The notes below the pieces were generated by a model. That model was not told the origin of the DNA. It did not search any database and worked only from the letters and a program-made list of their open reading frames with translations. From assembly GCA_009746045.1 (NCBI GenBank), contig RPFO01000167.1, forward strand, positions 1,543,659-1,607,658: a DNA stretch of 64,000 bases, given 5' to 3'. The stretch comes from Mesostigma viride (taxonomy: Eukaryota; Streptophyta; Mesostigmatophyceae; Mesostigmatales; Mesostigmataceae). Shown in pieces: positions 13,201 to 20,000 of the stretch (positions within the stretch are counted from its first letter, which is position 1; each line of letters begins with the position of its first letter). The translations under genes were made by a program, and so were the position numbers.

Positions 13201-14504
13201 CGACATCATCGAGTGATACACTTCTCAACTTCACATTTCAAGGGGCATCGGGATTTTTAGGAAACCGCGCATTCAAGACGGCTCCATTTCCAAGCCACGA
13301 AACGGCAGCCGGGCAAGAAAAGCGCAATGGATTGAGAGTGTGACCGCCCGCACTAAAATGCAAGCGTGGGGGGCTGTACCATCGTGTCCAGAGACCCAAC
13401 AAGCACCAAAATGACAATTGCACGTTGCGCAATAGGTGTACCTGAAGGCCATGCCCATAGTCAGTATGTTGCAAATGCATGTTTTTTTATACTTGTGCAT
13501 ACATCGAATGCTCTCTCCGGAGGACCATGCGTCCAAATCTGATTGATAAGAGGCGAAGCGCTAGAAAAAACTGCTTCTCAATCCTCTAATTCGATCTCTG
13601 TTCTTGTACCGCTTTCAGAGATCTCCAGCAGAAGAGAGGTAACATTGGTCGATCACATACATCCTTCCAGAATGTTGAGCTTATATTTTAAAAAGGATGT
13701 GTCATGTCTCCCGTAAAGAAATGACCACATCAAGCATGGAACTCAAACAACGATATTATTAAAGCACAATGCATAAGAAATAACAAGCCATTCTGGTTCA
13801 CAACCTCTAACTATTAAAGTAGATGCTGGGGGGAGGGGGGGGGGAGAGTATACCATAATATCGTGCATAACCTCCACCTCAAAACGATATGAAACTGGAG
13901 ACAGACGCGACTGACCTCATCCTGGGCATTTGCATCTGCCCCGTGCTTCACCAACAGTTTCGCGAAGTCAATGTGGCCCTCCTTGACTGCGACATGCAGA
14001 CAAGTTCGGCCGGCCTGCAAGTCACGCGATGACAGTTGGGCCGCGCATGTAGCGAAACCAGCATGTTCGGTTGATTCAAAGGTCATGCTACATTCGCAGT
14101 CTCGAAAACAGTTAAGAAGCAGCAGAGGCGGGAAAAAACAAACAAACAAACAAGGGTCCCATTGTGTACCACATTCTGTGGGGGCTTTTCACACTTGATC
14201 AGGTACTTGATTGAGTCTGGTCTCTAAACCCTACAAAGGCATGTGCAGTTCTTGCCACGGCTGCACTCTAGGCATCGATATATCACCGATAACGCAACAG
14301 TCCATAGCATCCCAAAGGCTCACGTACGCCATCCTTCGCGTTCACCGCCCTTGTTGCAAAGTTGCCTGTCTTGTTCGCTGTAACAAAAGCCAGAATGGAC
14401 CAAAGAGGGTCTCTCGACCGTAGAAAAGACTTGGCCTCTGCAACATCTCCTGCAAGGGCCAGATCATGCAGATCCCTCTGCAGGCGACGGCATAGTCCAG
14501 ACAT
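1..14504 (-). CDS. Ankyrin-repeat protein gene, 5' part, ten exons visible (3' end off window)
   Basis: Spliced model on the minus strand: 14504-14328, 14014-13916, 13044-12946, 6726-6628, 5340-5245, 4687-4589, 2334-2236, 1835-1737, 825-727, 29-1 (continues left). This gives 331 residues plus a partial codon. Residues 1-59 look like an ankyrin N-cap ([14 protein letters not shown]). Then come eight consecutive ankyrin repeats with TPLH-type motifs ([56 protein letters not shown]) and the start of a ninth (TALHVA). Ankyrin repeats are protein-interaction scaffolds. No catalytic domain is visible in this part, so the specific function is unknown. All junctions are phase 0 with GT donors and AG acceptors. 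The start at 14504 is the only in-frame ATG near the exon's beginning, and a further 5' exon cannot be excluded. More exons could also be hidden in the 6.2-kb intron, because phase gives no constraint. Confidence 0.88.
30..726 (-). other. Ankyrin gene intron 9
   Basis: The donor is GTGAGT at 726-721 and the acceptor is CAG at 32-30. It contains purine-rich low-complexity sequence (about 250-365 on the plus strand). No further exon or repeat array was recognised. Confidence 0.7.
727..825 (-). CDS. Ankyrin gene exon 9 (one ankyrin repeat)
   Basis: 99 nt, phase 0, acceptor GGCAG, donor CAG|GTGAGT. It encodes one 33-residue repeat starting [10 protein letters not shown], with [10 protein letters not shown] in the second helix, ending DIRDQ at the repeat boundary. 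Confidence 0.9.
826..1736 (-). other. Ankyrin gene intron 8
   Basis: The donor is GTAATA at 1736 and the acceptor is CAG at 828-826. No repeat array, RNA gene or extra exon was recognised. Confidence 0.65.
1737..1835 (-). CDS. Ankyrin gene exon 8 (one ankyrin repeat)
   Basis: 99 nt, phase 0, acceptor CTTCAG, donor AAG|GTAATA. The 33-residue repeat starts [14 protein letters not shown], close to the ankyrin consensus, and has [14 protein letters not shown] as the second helix and loop. Confidence 0.93.
1836..2235 (-). other. Ankyrin gene intron 7
   Basis: This is a 400-nt intron with donor GTATGG at 2235 and acceptor CAG at 1838-1836. Nothing else was recognised. Confidence 0.65.
2236..2334 (-). 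CDS. Ankyrin gene exon 7 (one ankyrin repeat)
   Basis: 99 nt, phase 0, acceptor CCACAG, donor AAA|GTATGG. It encodes [14 protein letters not shown], then [14 protein letters not shown] and KNK at the repeat end. Confidence 0.93.
2335..4588 (-). other. Ankyrin gene intron 6
   Basis: This is a 2,254-nt intron, donor GTACGC at 4588 and acceptor CAG at 2337-2335. The donor-proximal part holds the trinucleotide tracts at 3988-4301. The remaining 1.65 kb (2335-3987) shows only short unremarkable open frames and no ankyrin motif. Confidence 0.65.
3988..4301. repeat. Trinucleotide microsatellite (AAT)n(AAC)n(TAG)n
   Basis: About 40 bp of AAT then AAC triplets (3988-4027) run into about 270 bp of TAG triplets with scattered TGG and CAG variants. 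The track gives poly-Val or poly-Tyr frames that are not genes. It lies in an ankyrin-gene intron, where the sense strand reads CTA. Confidence 0.95.
4589..4687 (-). CDS. Ankyrin gene exon 6 (one ankyrin repeat)
   Basis: 99 nt, phase 0, acceptor CAACAG, donor AAG|GTACGC. It encodes [14 protein letters not shown], then [14 protein letters not shown] and VNK. Confidence 0.93.
4688..5244 (-). other. Ankyrin gene intron 5 with C-rich tract
   Basis: This is a 557-nt intron, donor GTGAGT at 5244 and acceptor CAG at 4690-4688. Positions 5068-5160 are almost pure C on the plus strand, hence G-rich in the transcript. No exon was recognised. Confidence 0.65.
5245..5340 (-). CDS. Ankyrin gene exon 5 (one ankyrin repeat, 32 residues)
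   Basis: 96 nt, phase 0, acceptor TTGCAG, donor GAT|GTGAGT. It encodes [18 protein letters not shown], then [11 protein letters not shown]. It is one codon shorter than its sister exons: the repeat lacks a residue at its start, before LGAPLH. Otherwise it is a normal ankyrin unit. Confidence 0.92.
5745..5906. repeat. Pentanucleotide satellite (CCACG)n
   Basis: About 32 uninterrupted copies of CCACG. All three frames stay open because 5 is coprime to 3 and the unit has no stop, which explains the RHATP-type and GVAWR-type open frames. Confidence 0.97.
6060..6410. repeat. 33-bp minisatellite, about 9-10 copies
   Basis: The unit contains GCAAGAACTGTTGCACGCGA followed by TGCCCCCAGTTA. The period is 33 bp, seen as an 11-residue frame period. 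Degenerate copies extend left from about 5996, so the array decays at its left edge. Confidence 0.93.
6628..6726 (-). CDS. Ankyrin gene exon 4 (one divergent ankyrin repeat)
   Basis: 99 nt, phase 0, acceptor TCACAG, donor AAA|GTGAGT. The repeat begins [14 protein letters not shown], then VVSLLES and NK at its end. It is divergent (LPLSIAV for TPLHLAA), but length, phase and border sequence match the other repeat exons. No open frame longer than 60 codons marks it, so it was read directly from the sequence. Confidence 0.85.
7470..8836. repeat. 22-bp satellite, left block (about 62 copies)
   Basis: The unit is 22 bp with core CATCAGTAAGTTAATACTGC followed by TC. It is very homogeneous. Variants cluster: AGTCAAT near the left end, AATGCTG near 8160-8215, and ACTGGTCC toward the right end (8560-8836). 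Confidence 0.97.
8837..10403. mobile_element. Unclassified element, long copy (1,567 bp)
   Basis: It begins TTGCTGAGCTTCGCTC and ends AACAAGAAATGT. It shares 339 bp at its left end (8837-9175) and 188 bp at its right end (10216-10403) with the adjacent shorter copy. The middle 1,040 bp is unique to this copy and has no convincing protein. AT dinucleotides flank each copy boundary. I see no terminal inverted repeats. It interrupts the 22-bp satellite, so it is either an insertion or a higher-order part of the array. The class is unknown. Confidence 0.6.
10406..10959. mobile_element. Unclassified element, internally deleted copy (554 bp)
   Basis: It has the same left 339 bp and right 188 bp as the long copy next to it. 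The 1,040-bp interior is replaced by 27 bp starting with CCCACCCACCCACCCACG. Internal deletion with both ends kept is typical of non-autonomous mobile-element derivatives. Confidence 0.6.
10962..12150. repeat. 22-bp satellite, right block (about 54 copies)
   Basis: It is the same unit and orientation as the left block. The first copy is degenerate (CAGTAATTTAATACTG). The ACTGGTCC variant again clusters at the right end (11990-12123). Confidence 0.97.
12946..13044 (-). CDS. Ankyrin gene exon 3 (one ankyrin repeat)
   Basis: 99 nt, phase 0, acceptor ATCCAG, donor GCT|GTAAGT. It encodes [17 protein letters not shown], then [13 protein letters not shown]. Confidence 0.92.
13045..13915 (-). other. 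Ankyrin gene intron 2
   Basis: This is an 871-nt intron, donor GTCAGT at 13915 and acceptor CAG at 13047-13045. It contains a G-rich run near 13828. Nothing else was recognised. Confidence 0.65.
13916..14014 (-). CDS. Ankyrin gene exon 2 (one ankyrin repeat)
   Basis: 99 nt, phase 0, acceptor TTGCAG, donor GAG|GTCAGT. It encodes [17 protein letters not shown], then [15 protein letters not shown]. Confidence 0.92.
14015..14327 (-). other. Ankyrin gene intron 1
   Basis: This is a 313-nt intron, donor GTACGT at 14327 and acceptor TTGCAG ending at 14015. No repeat or RNA gene was seen. Confidence 0.65.
14328..14504 (-). CDS. Ankyrin gene exon 1 (N-terminus)
   Basis: 177 nt, 59 residues from ATG at 14504-14502 to GGC at the GTACGT donor. 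The segment [19 protein letters not shown] resembles an ankyrin capping repeat. The exon ends VNAKDG, the usual turn before a TPLH motif, so it flows directly into exon 2. There is no signal peptide. Confidence 0.78.
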
Positions 14505-14794
14505 TGCCACGCCAGCCGCCGGGGAAAGGAAGACGCAACAGACGCAACATGCATAAGTCAGGCATAGATTCTGCTATTGTTGTTGCTTTTGGCCTGAAAC
14601 CGCTCTTTGGCCCACCCACCTTCTTCTTATGGGCATCCGACTGATCGTGGGCTAGTCACCCTAAACATATACTACCAGAACTATGTAACTAAAATAGCAG
14701 GTGGTTCTTGAAGAATTAAGAAACTTACGCAGCAAGCCAAAAGCGTGCAGCTCTGGCCATATAATAAGCAAGTAGGTGAAGCTCTGCGCTCAGC

Positions 14795-14803
14795 TATAAA
14801 TAG
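14795..14803 (+). promoter_or_regulatory. Candidate TATA box, copy 1
   Basis: TATAAATAG is a strong TATA-box match on the plus strand inside the first 120-bp copy. It lies about 1.66 kb from the polycystin ATG, so it would drive that gene only with a long or spliced leader. Confidence 0.35.
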
Positions 14804-14914
14804 GGAACTAGCAGTCCGCGAAATTCTTGTCGCGACAATAGCATTTATGACGTGCAAGTCGGGTGCTGACTGCCGACACACTACTTACCCAAGGCATTTC
14901 TCACCAACGTCAGC

Positions 14915-14923
14915 TATAAATAG
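14915..14923 (+). promoter_or_regulatory. Candidate TATA box, copy 2
   Basis: This is the same TATAAATAG, exactly 120 bp downstream of the first, created by the tandem duplication. Confidence 0.35.
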
Positions 14924-16281
14924 GGAACTAGCAGTCCGCGAAATTCTTGTCGCGACAATAGCATTTATGACGTGCAAGTCGGGTGCTGACTGCCGACACA
15001 CTACTTACCCAAGGCATTTCTCACCAACGTCCGTGTCGCGTACAGCGTGGATTTATTTAGTTGCTTTCCACCCGCAGCCAGATCGCGCATTTGTGGCCGC
15101 TTTTCATCGTCAGCTGGCGCTCGTGTGCCAAGCTGGTGGATCGACGAAGTCGTTCATGCGACGATATGATATCAGCGCGCCATTGAAATGCACACCTCCT
15201 CAATGGACGAATCTCTCGCTCAAAAGTTGGTGCCTACAGTAGTTTGCGAGCTAAAAGCTAGGACTCTGCGGTCCTCCAGGCAGCCACTGGCAGTAATGGG
15301 GCGTCGAGCATCAGCCCATCTGCGTCAGCTCATGTCGCCGGCCTTAATCGAAGGTTTATCCTGTAAACTGAACCAACGTGTCGCAAAGATACATGGGTCG
15401 CATACGCCTCAATCGGCATCGAATCTGGTCGACTCACACAGTAAGTACGTGTGTATCCGGCCCGCACAGAAGCCTGAGGCCACTGCACGTGAGGTTTCGA
15501 TGCCCGGTGGTGTAATCCTGTAAACTGTTCGGCATGTTGCTCGGATCGTTTCCCAGCTGCAGGTGAGCTTAAGGAGTGATTAGGATTCCTACGCAACTTA
15601 GTGTAGGTCGCAGGCCCGCAGTGACGCAGTTCATTCTTATTATTGCAATTCAGTTATTAATTTCCCACACAGGAGCGAGACATATCAAGGTCCCGGCTGC
15701 TGGCACAGTATCCACGCGTCGGCTCCTGGTCTGCTGTGCCACTTGCAACAGACGTGTTTGCCACTTGGCAGGGCCAGCTTGCGCGCGCGGCGCGAACCAG
15801 GGTCATTGGAATGCGTCTGTGGAATGGGAGGTAATGCGCGTGCCGTCTGAACGTCCAGAGTTCCCTCCCGTATGACTTCAGCACCGGCATTGGCTAATAA
15901 CTCTGGCTGTTTGTACATTGACACCAATTTCCCTGCCTCTCCCTCGACTCCCCAATCCCCATTTGGGAACAAACGAATACCTCAAGGAATACCTAAAGAA
16001 TAAACTCAACACGTCGATCCATCATCCATCATCTTATTTTTTTTTTTGAGACTATATTAACCGTCCCACAATAATGCCCCCGGCCCGTATTCCCCTCGTT
16101 CAAGGCTCTCGCGGGATATATTTGATCATAAATACTAGGTCCGGCCAGCTAGTGGAGGGGTGCCGCAATAATGTAATAATGGCTGCGATAAAATAACAGC
16201 TGCGATAAAAATAAGCTGGCCCATGGAGTCCATCACGTGGCCGCTGCAGCTAGTTCTAGCAACATCTCCTGCAGCGTACAT

Positions 16282-16290
16282 TATATATAA
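16282..16290 (+). promoter_or_regulatory. Candidate TATA box for the polycystin gene
   Basis: TATATATAA lies 173 bp upstream of the polycystin ATG, a plausible distance for a promoter with a leader of about 140 nt. Confidence 0.4.
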
Positions 16291-16462
16291 GAAACGCATG
16301 AATCCTCGCAAATTTCGTTACGGGTGGTAGATCGTTTTCAGGCTCGTGCGCCAAGCATGATCGAAGCATGCATGCAGCGTTGTTAGTTTTGTAATGTATA
16401 GATCTGTACGAAGTAACGTCGCCCCATTGCACTAACCGACCCTGAAAGCTCATCGGAGGAAA

Positions 16463-17068
16463 ATGCTCCGCAGCGCAGGTCTTCGGGCCGTGGTGAACGA
16501 GCGCGGGAAAAAGAGAAGCACCACGGATCAGAAACTGGAAGCGAGCGACCGCGACGACAACTACGTCAACGAGAGCGATCAAGAGAAGTCTATGACAGCC
16601 GAGAAACTGCTCTTCGAGGTCGACATGCTTGTAAATACGTACAAATTAAGCCGGCGGTTGATTGCCTTTCTGCTTCAGCTCATTGTGTATATCGTAATTC
16701 TCTATCTCCAAAGGGATATCAAAGATAGCCACATTCTCGAGGAGATGGTCGAGTATGAGCTGGTAGGGCGACCAACACCTGACGGCACCGCCTTCACCGA
16801 TATATTGACTGCGGACGAGTTCTGGGAATGGACGGACCAGGTGGGCTTTTACTTCGGTCTGCTCCCTCGTGATATCAGATATACACCTCCATATTCCGCC
16901 TTCCTTGAGCCCAGTGGGTCAAACGATCCTCTTTCTAATGTCTTGCTTGACATGGCTGCATGGGAAGAAGAACGTGGAAAAGATGGCGAGGCAAGGCAAA
17001 GGGAGCAGCAGAAGATAGGGTTGGGGGACAGGGAGCAGCAGAAAAGGGGGTTGGGGACTTGGGGTACG
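16463..17068 (+). CDS. Polycystin gene exon 1
   Basis: It opens with ATG at 16463 and encodes a charged N-terminal tail, S1 ([18 protein letters not shown]) and the start of the polycystin domain ([17 protein letters not shown]). The donor is uncertain. GTATAG at 17069 is the best phase-0 GT before the in-frame stop. The tail it includes is a Gln/Gly-rich imperfect duplication, so the true junction may lie earlier (for example 16940, also phase 0). Confidence 0.72.
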
Positions 17069-20000
17069 GTATAGGCAGGGTGGGGTGGCCCATGGACGGG
17101 AACCAGCAGCGAGTCAAGGTAGGCAACTATGGAGGACTGAGCTATTAGTTAAGGGTTGGCAGGCTGGCTGGAGCTACACAAGTTTCAGTTTAACAGGCGC
17201 TCATGCAGTGCTCTGTAATGATGAATGGAGCCCATTGTGGGTTCCACCTCGCCCCTCGGCATACAACAACCCACCCCACCCCATATACCCAAAGGCGCAT
17301 GCCGCGTGCTCTTTCATGGCATTGCAGATATTAGAGGATGGCTGTGGTTGTGAGACTGAGCATTTCCGCACTGCGTTCTGGTCAGGTGTGTAACTCACAG
17401 TGTAGTCGATCAAATCGATTACTTTTCTATCCGTTTCAAACCTTCATGTGGGCATCGTCTCCTCTTGGCCACTTATCCCCAAAAGTAATCGGCAGCTGTT
17501 CATTCTGCTGCTGTGTTATGTGACCAGACCTACGCCACTCTTGCCCTTGTCCTCGATTATCGCCTTGATTGGCAGCGTATTTCGTCCCTCGGCTGCATGA
17601 CCGCACCTAGCTAGCTCACCTGAACATGATCCTCTCTGTCACAATCCTGTACTTGTGCTTGTCCGGCCTGTGCCGTTGTTCATTCCGCTTCTGTGTTATA
17701 TGACCGGACCTATGACTCCCTTCTTGTCCTTGTCGTTCATCCCGCTGCTGTGTTCTATGACCGGACCTATGACCTACTTCTTGTCCTTGTCGTTCATCCC
17801 GCTTCTGTGTTCTATGATCGGACCTATGACTCCCTTCTTGTCCTTGTCGTTCATCCCGCGGCTGTGTTATATGATCGGACCTATTACTCCCTTCTTGTCT
17901 TGTCATTCTCCGGTCAACTCTCGCCCTGCACTGCGCAGCTGTTCATCCCCCTCCTGTACGACCGCACGTACTACAACGGGGACCCGATGGAGGAGGCGCT
18001 GCTCCACACGATCGGCTACCAGACAAAGGTACTGTAATATAGTAGCTGCTCCGGATGCCAGACAATTAAGGTTACTAGGTCCGCCAATCAGCTACCAGGT
18101 ACAAGGGTAGGTGGCGCACCTTGACAAGAGTGGGTGTTGACTTCACTGGGACAATCACTGCGTACCCAGTGATCGCAACGTTCCTCTCAGCTAATCCACA
18201 TGCAGGGTTAGCCAGGGAGGATTGATAACCACTGTAGGGGCTATAGCCATGGATGCACATGCTGTCAGCTATAGGCACACACACACGCATGGCCACGCCA
18301 CGCACACACTCACACTCGCACTCGCACTCGCACTCGCACTCGCACTCGCACTCGCACTCGCACTCGCACTCGCACTCGCACTCGCACTCGCACTCGCACT
18401 CGCACTCGCAGTCGCACTCGCACTCGCACTCGCACTCGCACTCGCACTCGCACTCGCACTCGCACACGCACGCACACACGCACACGCGCACGCACACGCA
18501 GATGCACAGCACTTGGATGCGAACGCGACACCATCTTAGCTTACTATGTGTGCTTACTATGTGTGTCGGCCCATTCGGATGTACGCCTGGACGCCCTGGC
18601 TATCCTGCCAAGTGATGAATCGAGCTGGGCGCTCGTGCCTTGGGATCCAAACCTGGAGTGGCAAATCACAGTAGAAACCACAGTAGAAACCACACAGTAG
18701 CAACCACACTGAGCCAAGCTCAGGCTGCATGATCGGCAAGCCACGTCACGCATGACGGACAAATCATTATGGCCGGTCTTCCAGCCAGGGCCCCGCGCAT
18801 GCCTCCGCTCCATCCTTGAACCCTAGCTGACCCCGTCCCACATGCACCAAGTCATCCTCTTGCAGCCTGGCCCACCAGTTGACCTCCCCATGCACCCACA
18901 TGCGGTTGGCATTCGACAGCTTCATCCGCCTGCCAGGTCCTGCTCATGAGTAGGCTCCCGAACCCCTTGTGGACATATGCCACCCTTGACTGTGTCGGAA
19001 CAGTTTCATTGACTGAACTGAGAACCTTGGCACTGCATCTGTGGCCTGCCCCAGCCCCACCCACTCTCACCTGTTGCTATTTATTGGGGTGCTGTTGCTA
19101 TATATTAACAGCACCCCACCTCTCACCTGTTGCTATTTATTGGGGTGCTGTTGCTATATATTAACAGCACCCCACCTCTCACCTGTTGCTATTTATTGGG
19201 GTGCTGTTTCTATATATTAACAGCACCCCACCTCTCGTGGACATGTCTCACCCCTGGTTACATTTAAAATCGTTTGTTTGGCCGTTCATCGCCCGCATGT
19301 CTCGCTGCGTACTGCACCCCTCGTGGATGTGCCCCGTGGACCCCTTGCCCCTTGCCCCTTGCCCCTTGCCCCTTGCCCCTTGCCCCTTGCCCCTTGCCCC
19401 TTGCCCCTTGCCCCTTGCCCCTTGCCCCTTGCCCCTTGCCCCTTGCCCCTTGCCCCTTGCCCCTTGCCCCTTGCCCCTTGCCCCTTGCCCCTTGCCCCTT
19501 GCCCCTTGCCCCTTGCCCCTTGCCCCTTGCCCCTTGCCCCTTGCCCCTTGCCCCTTGCCCCTTGCCCCTTGCCCCTTGCCCCTGGCCCCTGGCCCCTTGC
19601 CCCTGGCCCCTGGCCCCTGGCCCCTTGTGCCGTCCGCCAGTTCATCGGCGGCGTGCGCATGCTCCAGACGCGCTACGCGGTGAATGGCAGCAGCTGCTAC
19701 CCGAGCCGCTACGATGCCATCGGGCTCCACTGCCGCAGCGGGAGCAGCATGCAGTCCTTCGGGGTGAACGACGCGCCTCTCCACACGCCCGCGTTCGACT
19801 GGCGTTGCGACCCGCGCGACGACTACTGCGGATTCTTCATGGACTTGGACTTGGGCGGCGAGACGATCGACGATGAGCTGGAAGAGGTGTGCCAGGCACG
19901 GGTGTCACTGGTCTTTCTCTGTAACAAACTGTTGTTTCACACACCTAGAGACATCTTGACAACCTAGGAATGGGCTCCGCTTCATGGTTTGCTATCTTTG

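Larger units (their letters stand above)
14791..15030. repeat. Perfect 120-bp tandem duplication
   Basis: 14791-14910 and 14911-15030 appear base-for-base identical. Each starts CAGCTATAAATAGGGAAC and ends TTTCTCACCAACGT. The identity implies a very recent duplication (or an assembly artefact). Confidence 0.97.
14505..16462. other. Divergent intergenic region between ankyrin and polycystin genes
   Basis: This 1,958-bp stretch separates two divergently oriented start codons, so both promoters should lie here. It contains a perfect 120-bp tandem duplication with TATA boxes, a further TATA-like box near the polycystin start, and a T-rich run near 16036. No protein gene was recognised; the 165-codon frame at 14745 is a by-product of the duplication. 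Confidence 0.7.
18029..19640 (+). other. Polycystin intron 2 with three tandem arrays
   Basis: This is a 1,612-nt intron. It carries a CACTCG hexamer array, a 56-bp hairpin-bearing triplet and a CCCCTTG heptamer array that runs into the acceptor. No AG occurs from 19223 to the acceptor at 19639-19640. Confidence 0.75.

Noticed and set aside
14745-15242. 165-codon frame with a repeated 40-residue segment
   Set aside because: The repetition is the 120-bp DNA duplication (a multiple of 3). It has no ankyrin or channel similarity and lies in the intergenic promoter region.
18075-18539. Frames of CE, LA, SH, AS and RV dipeptide repeats
   Set aside because: All come from the CACTCG hexamer array in polycystin intron 2.
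19346-19625. CCCCTTG array as an interstitial telomere tract
   Set aside because: Known green-lineage telomere repeats are CCCTAAA-like. CCCCTTG differs in more than one position and sits as a pyrimidine tract before a splice acceptor.
19248-19967. Long open frames of PLPLAPC or KGQGARG repeats
   Set aside because: They arise from the CCCCTTG heptamer, which has no stop in any frame on either strand. Only the part from 19641 is a real exon.
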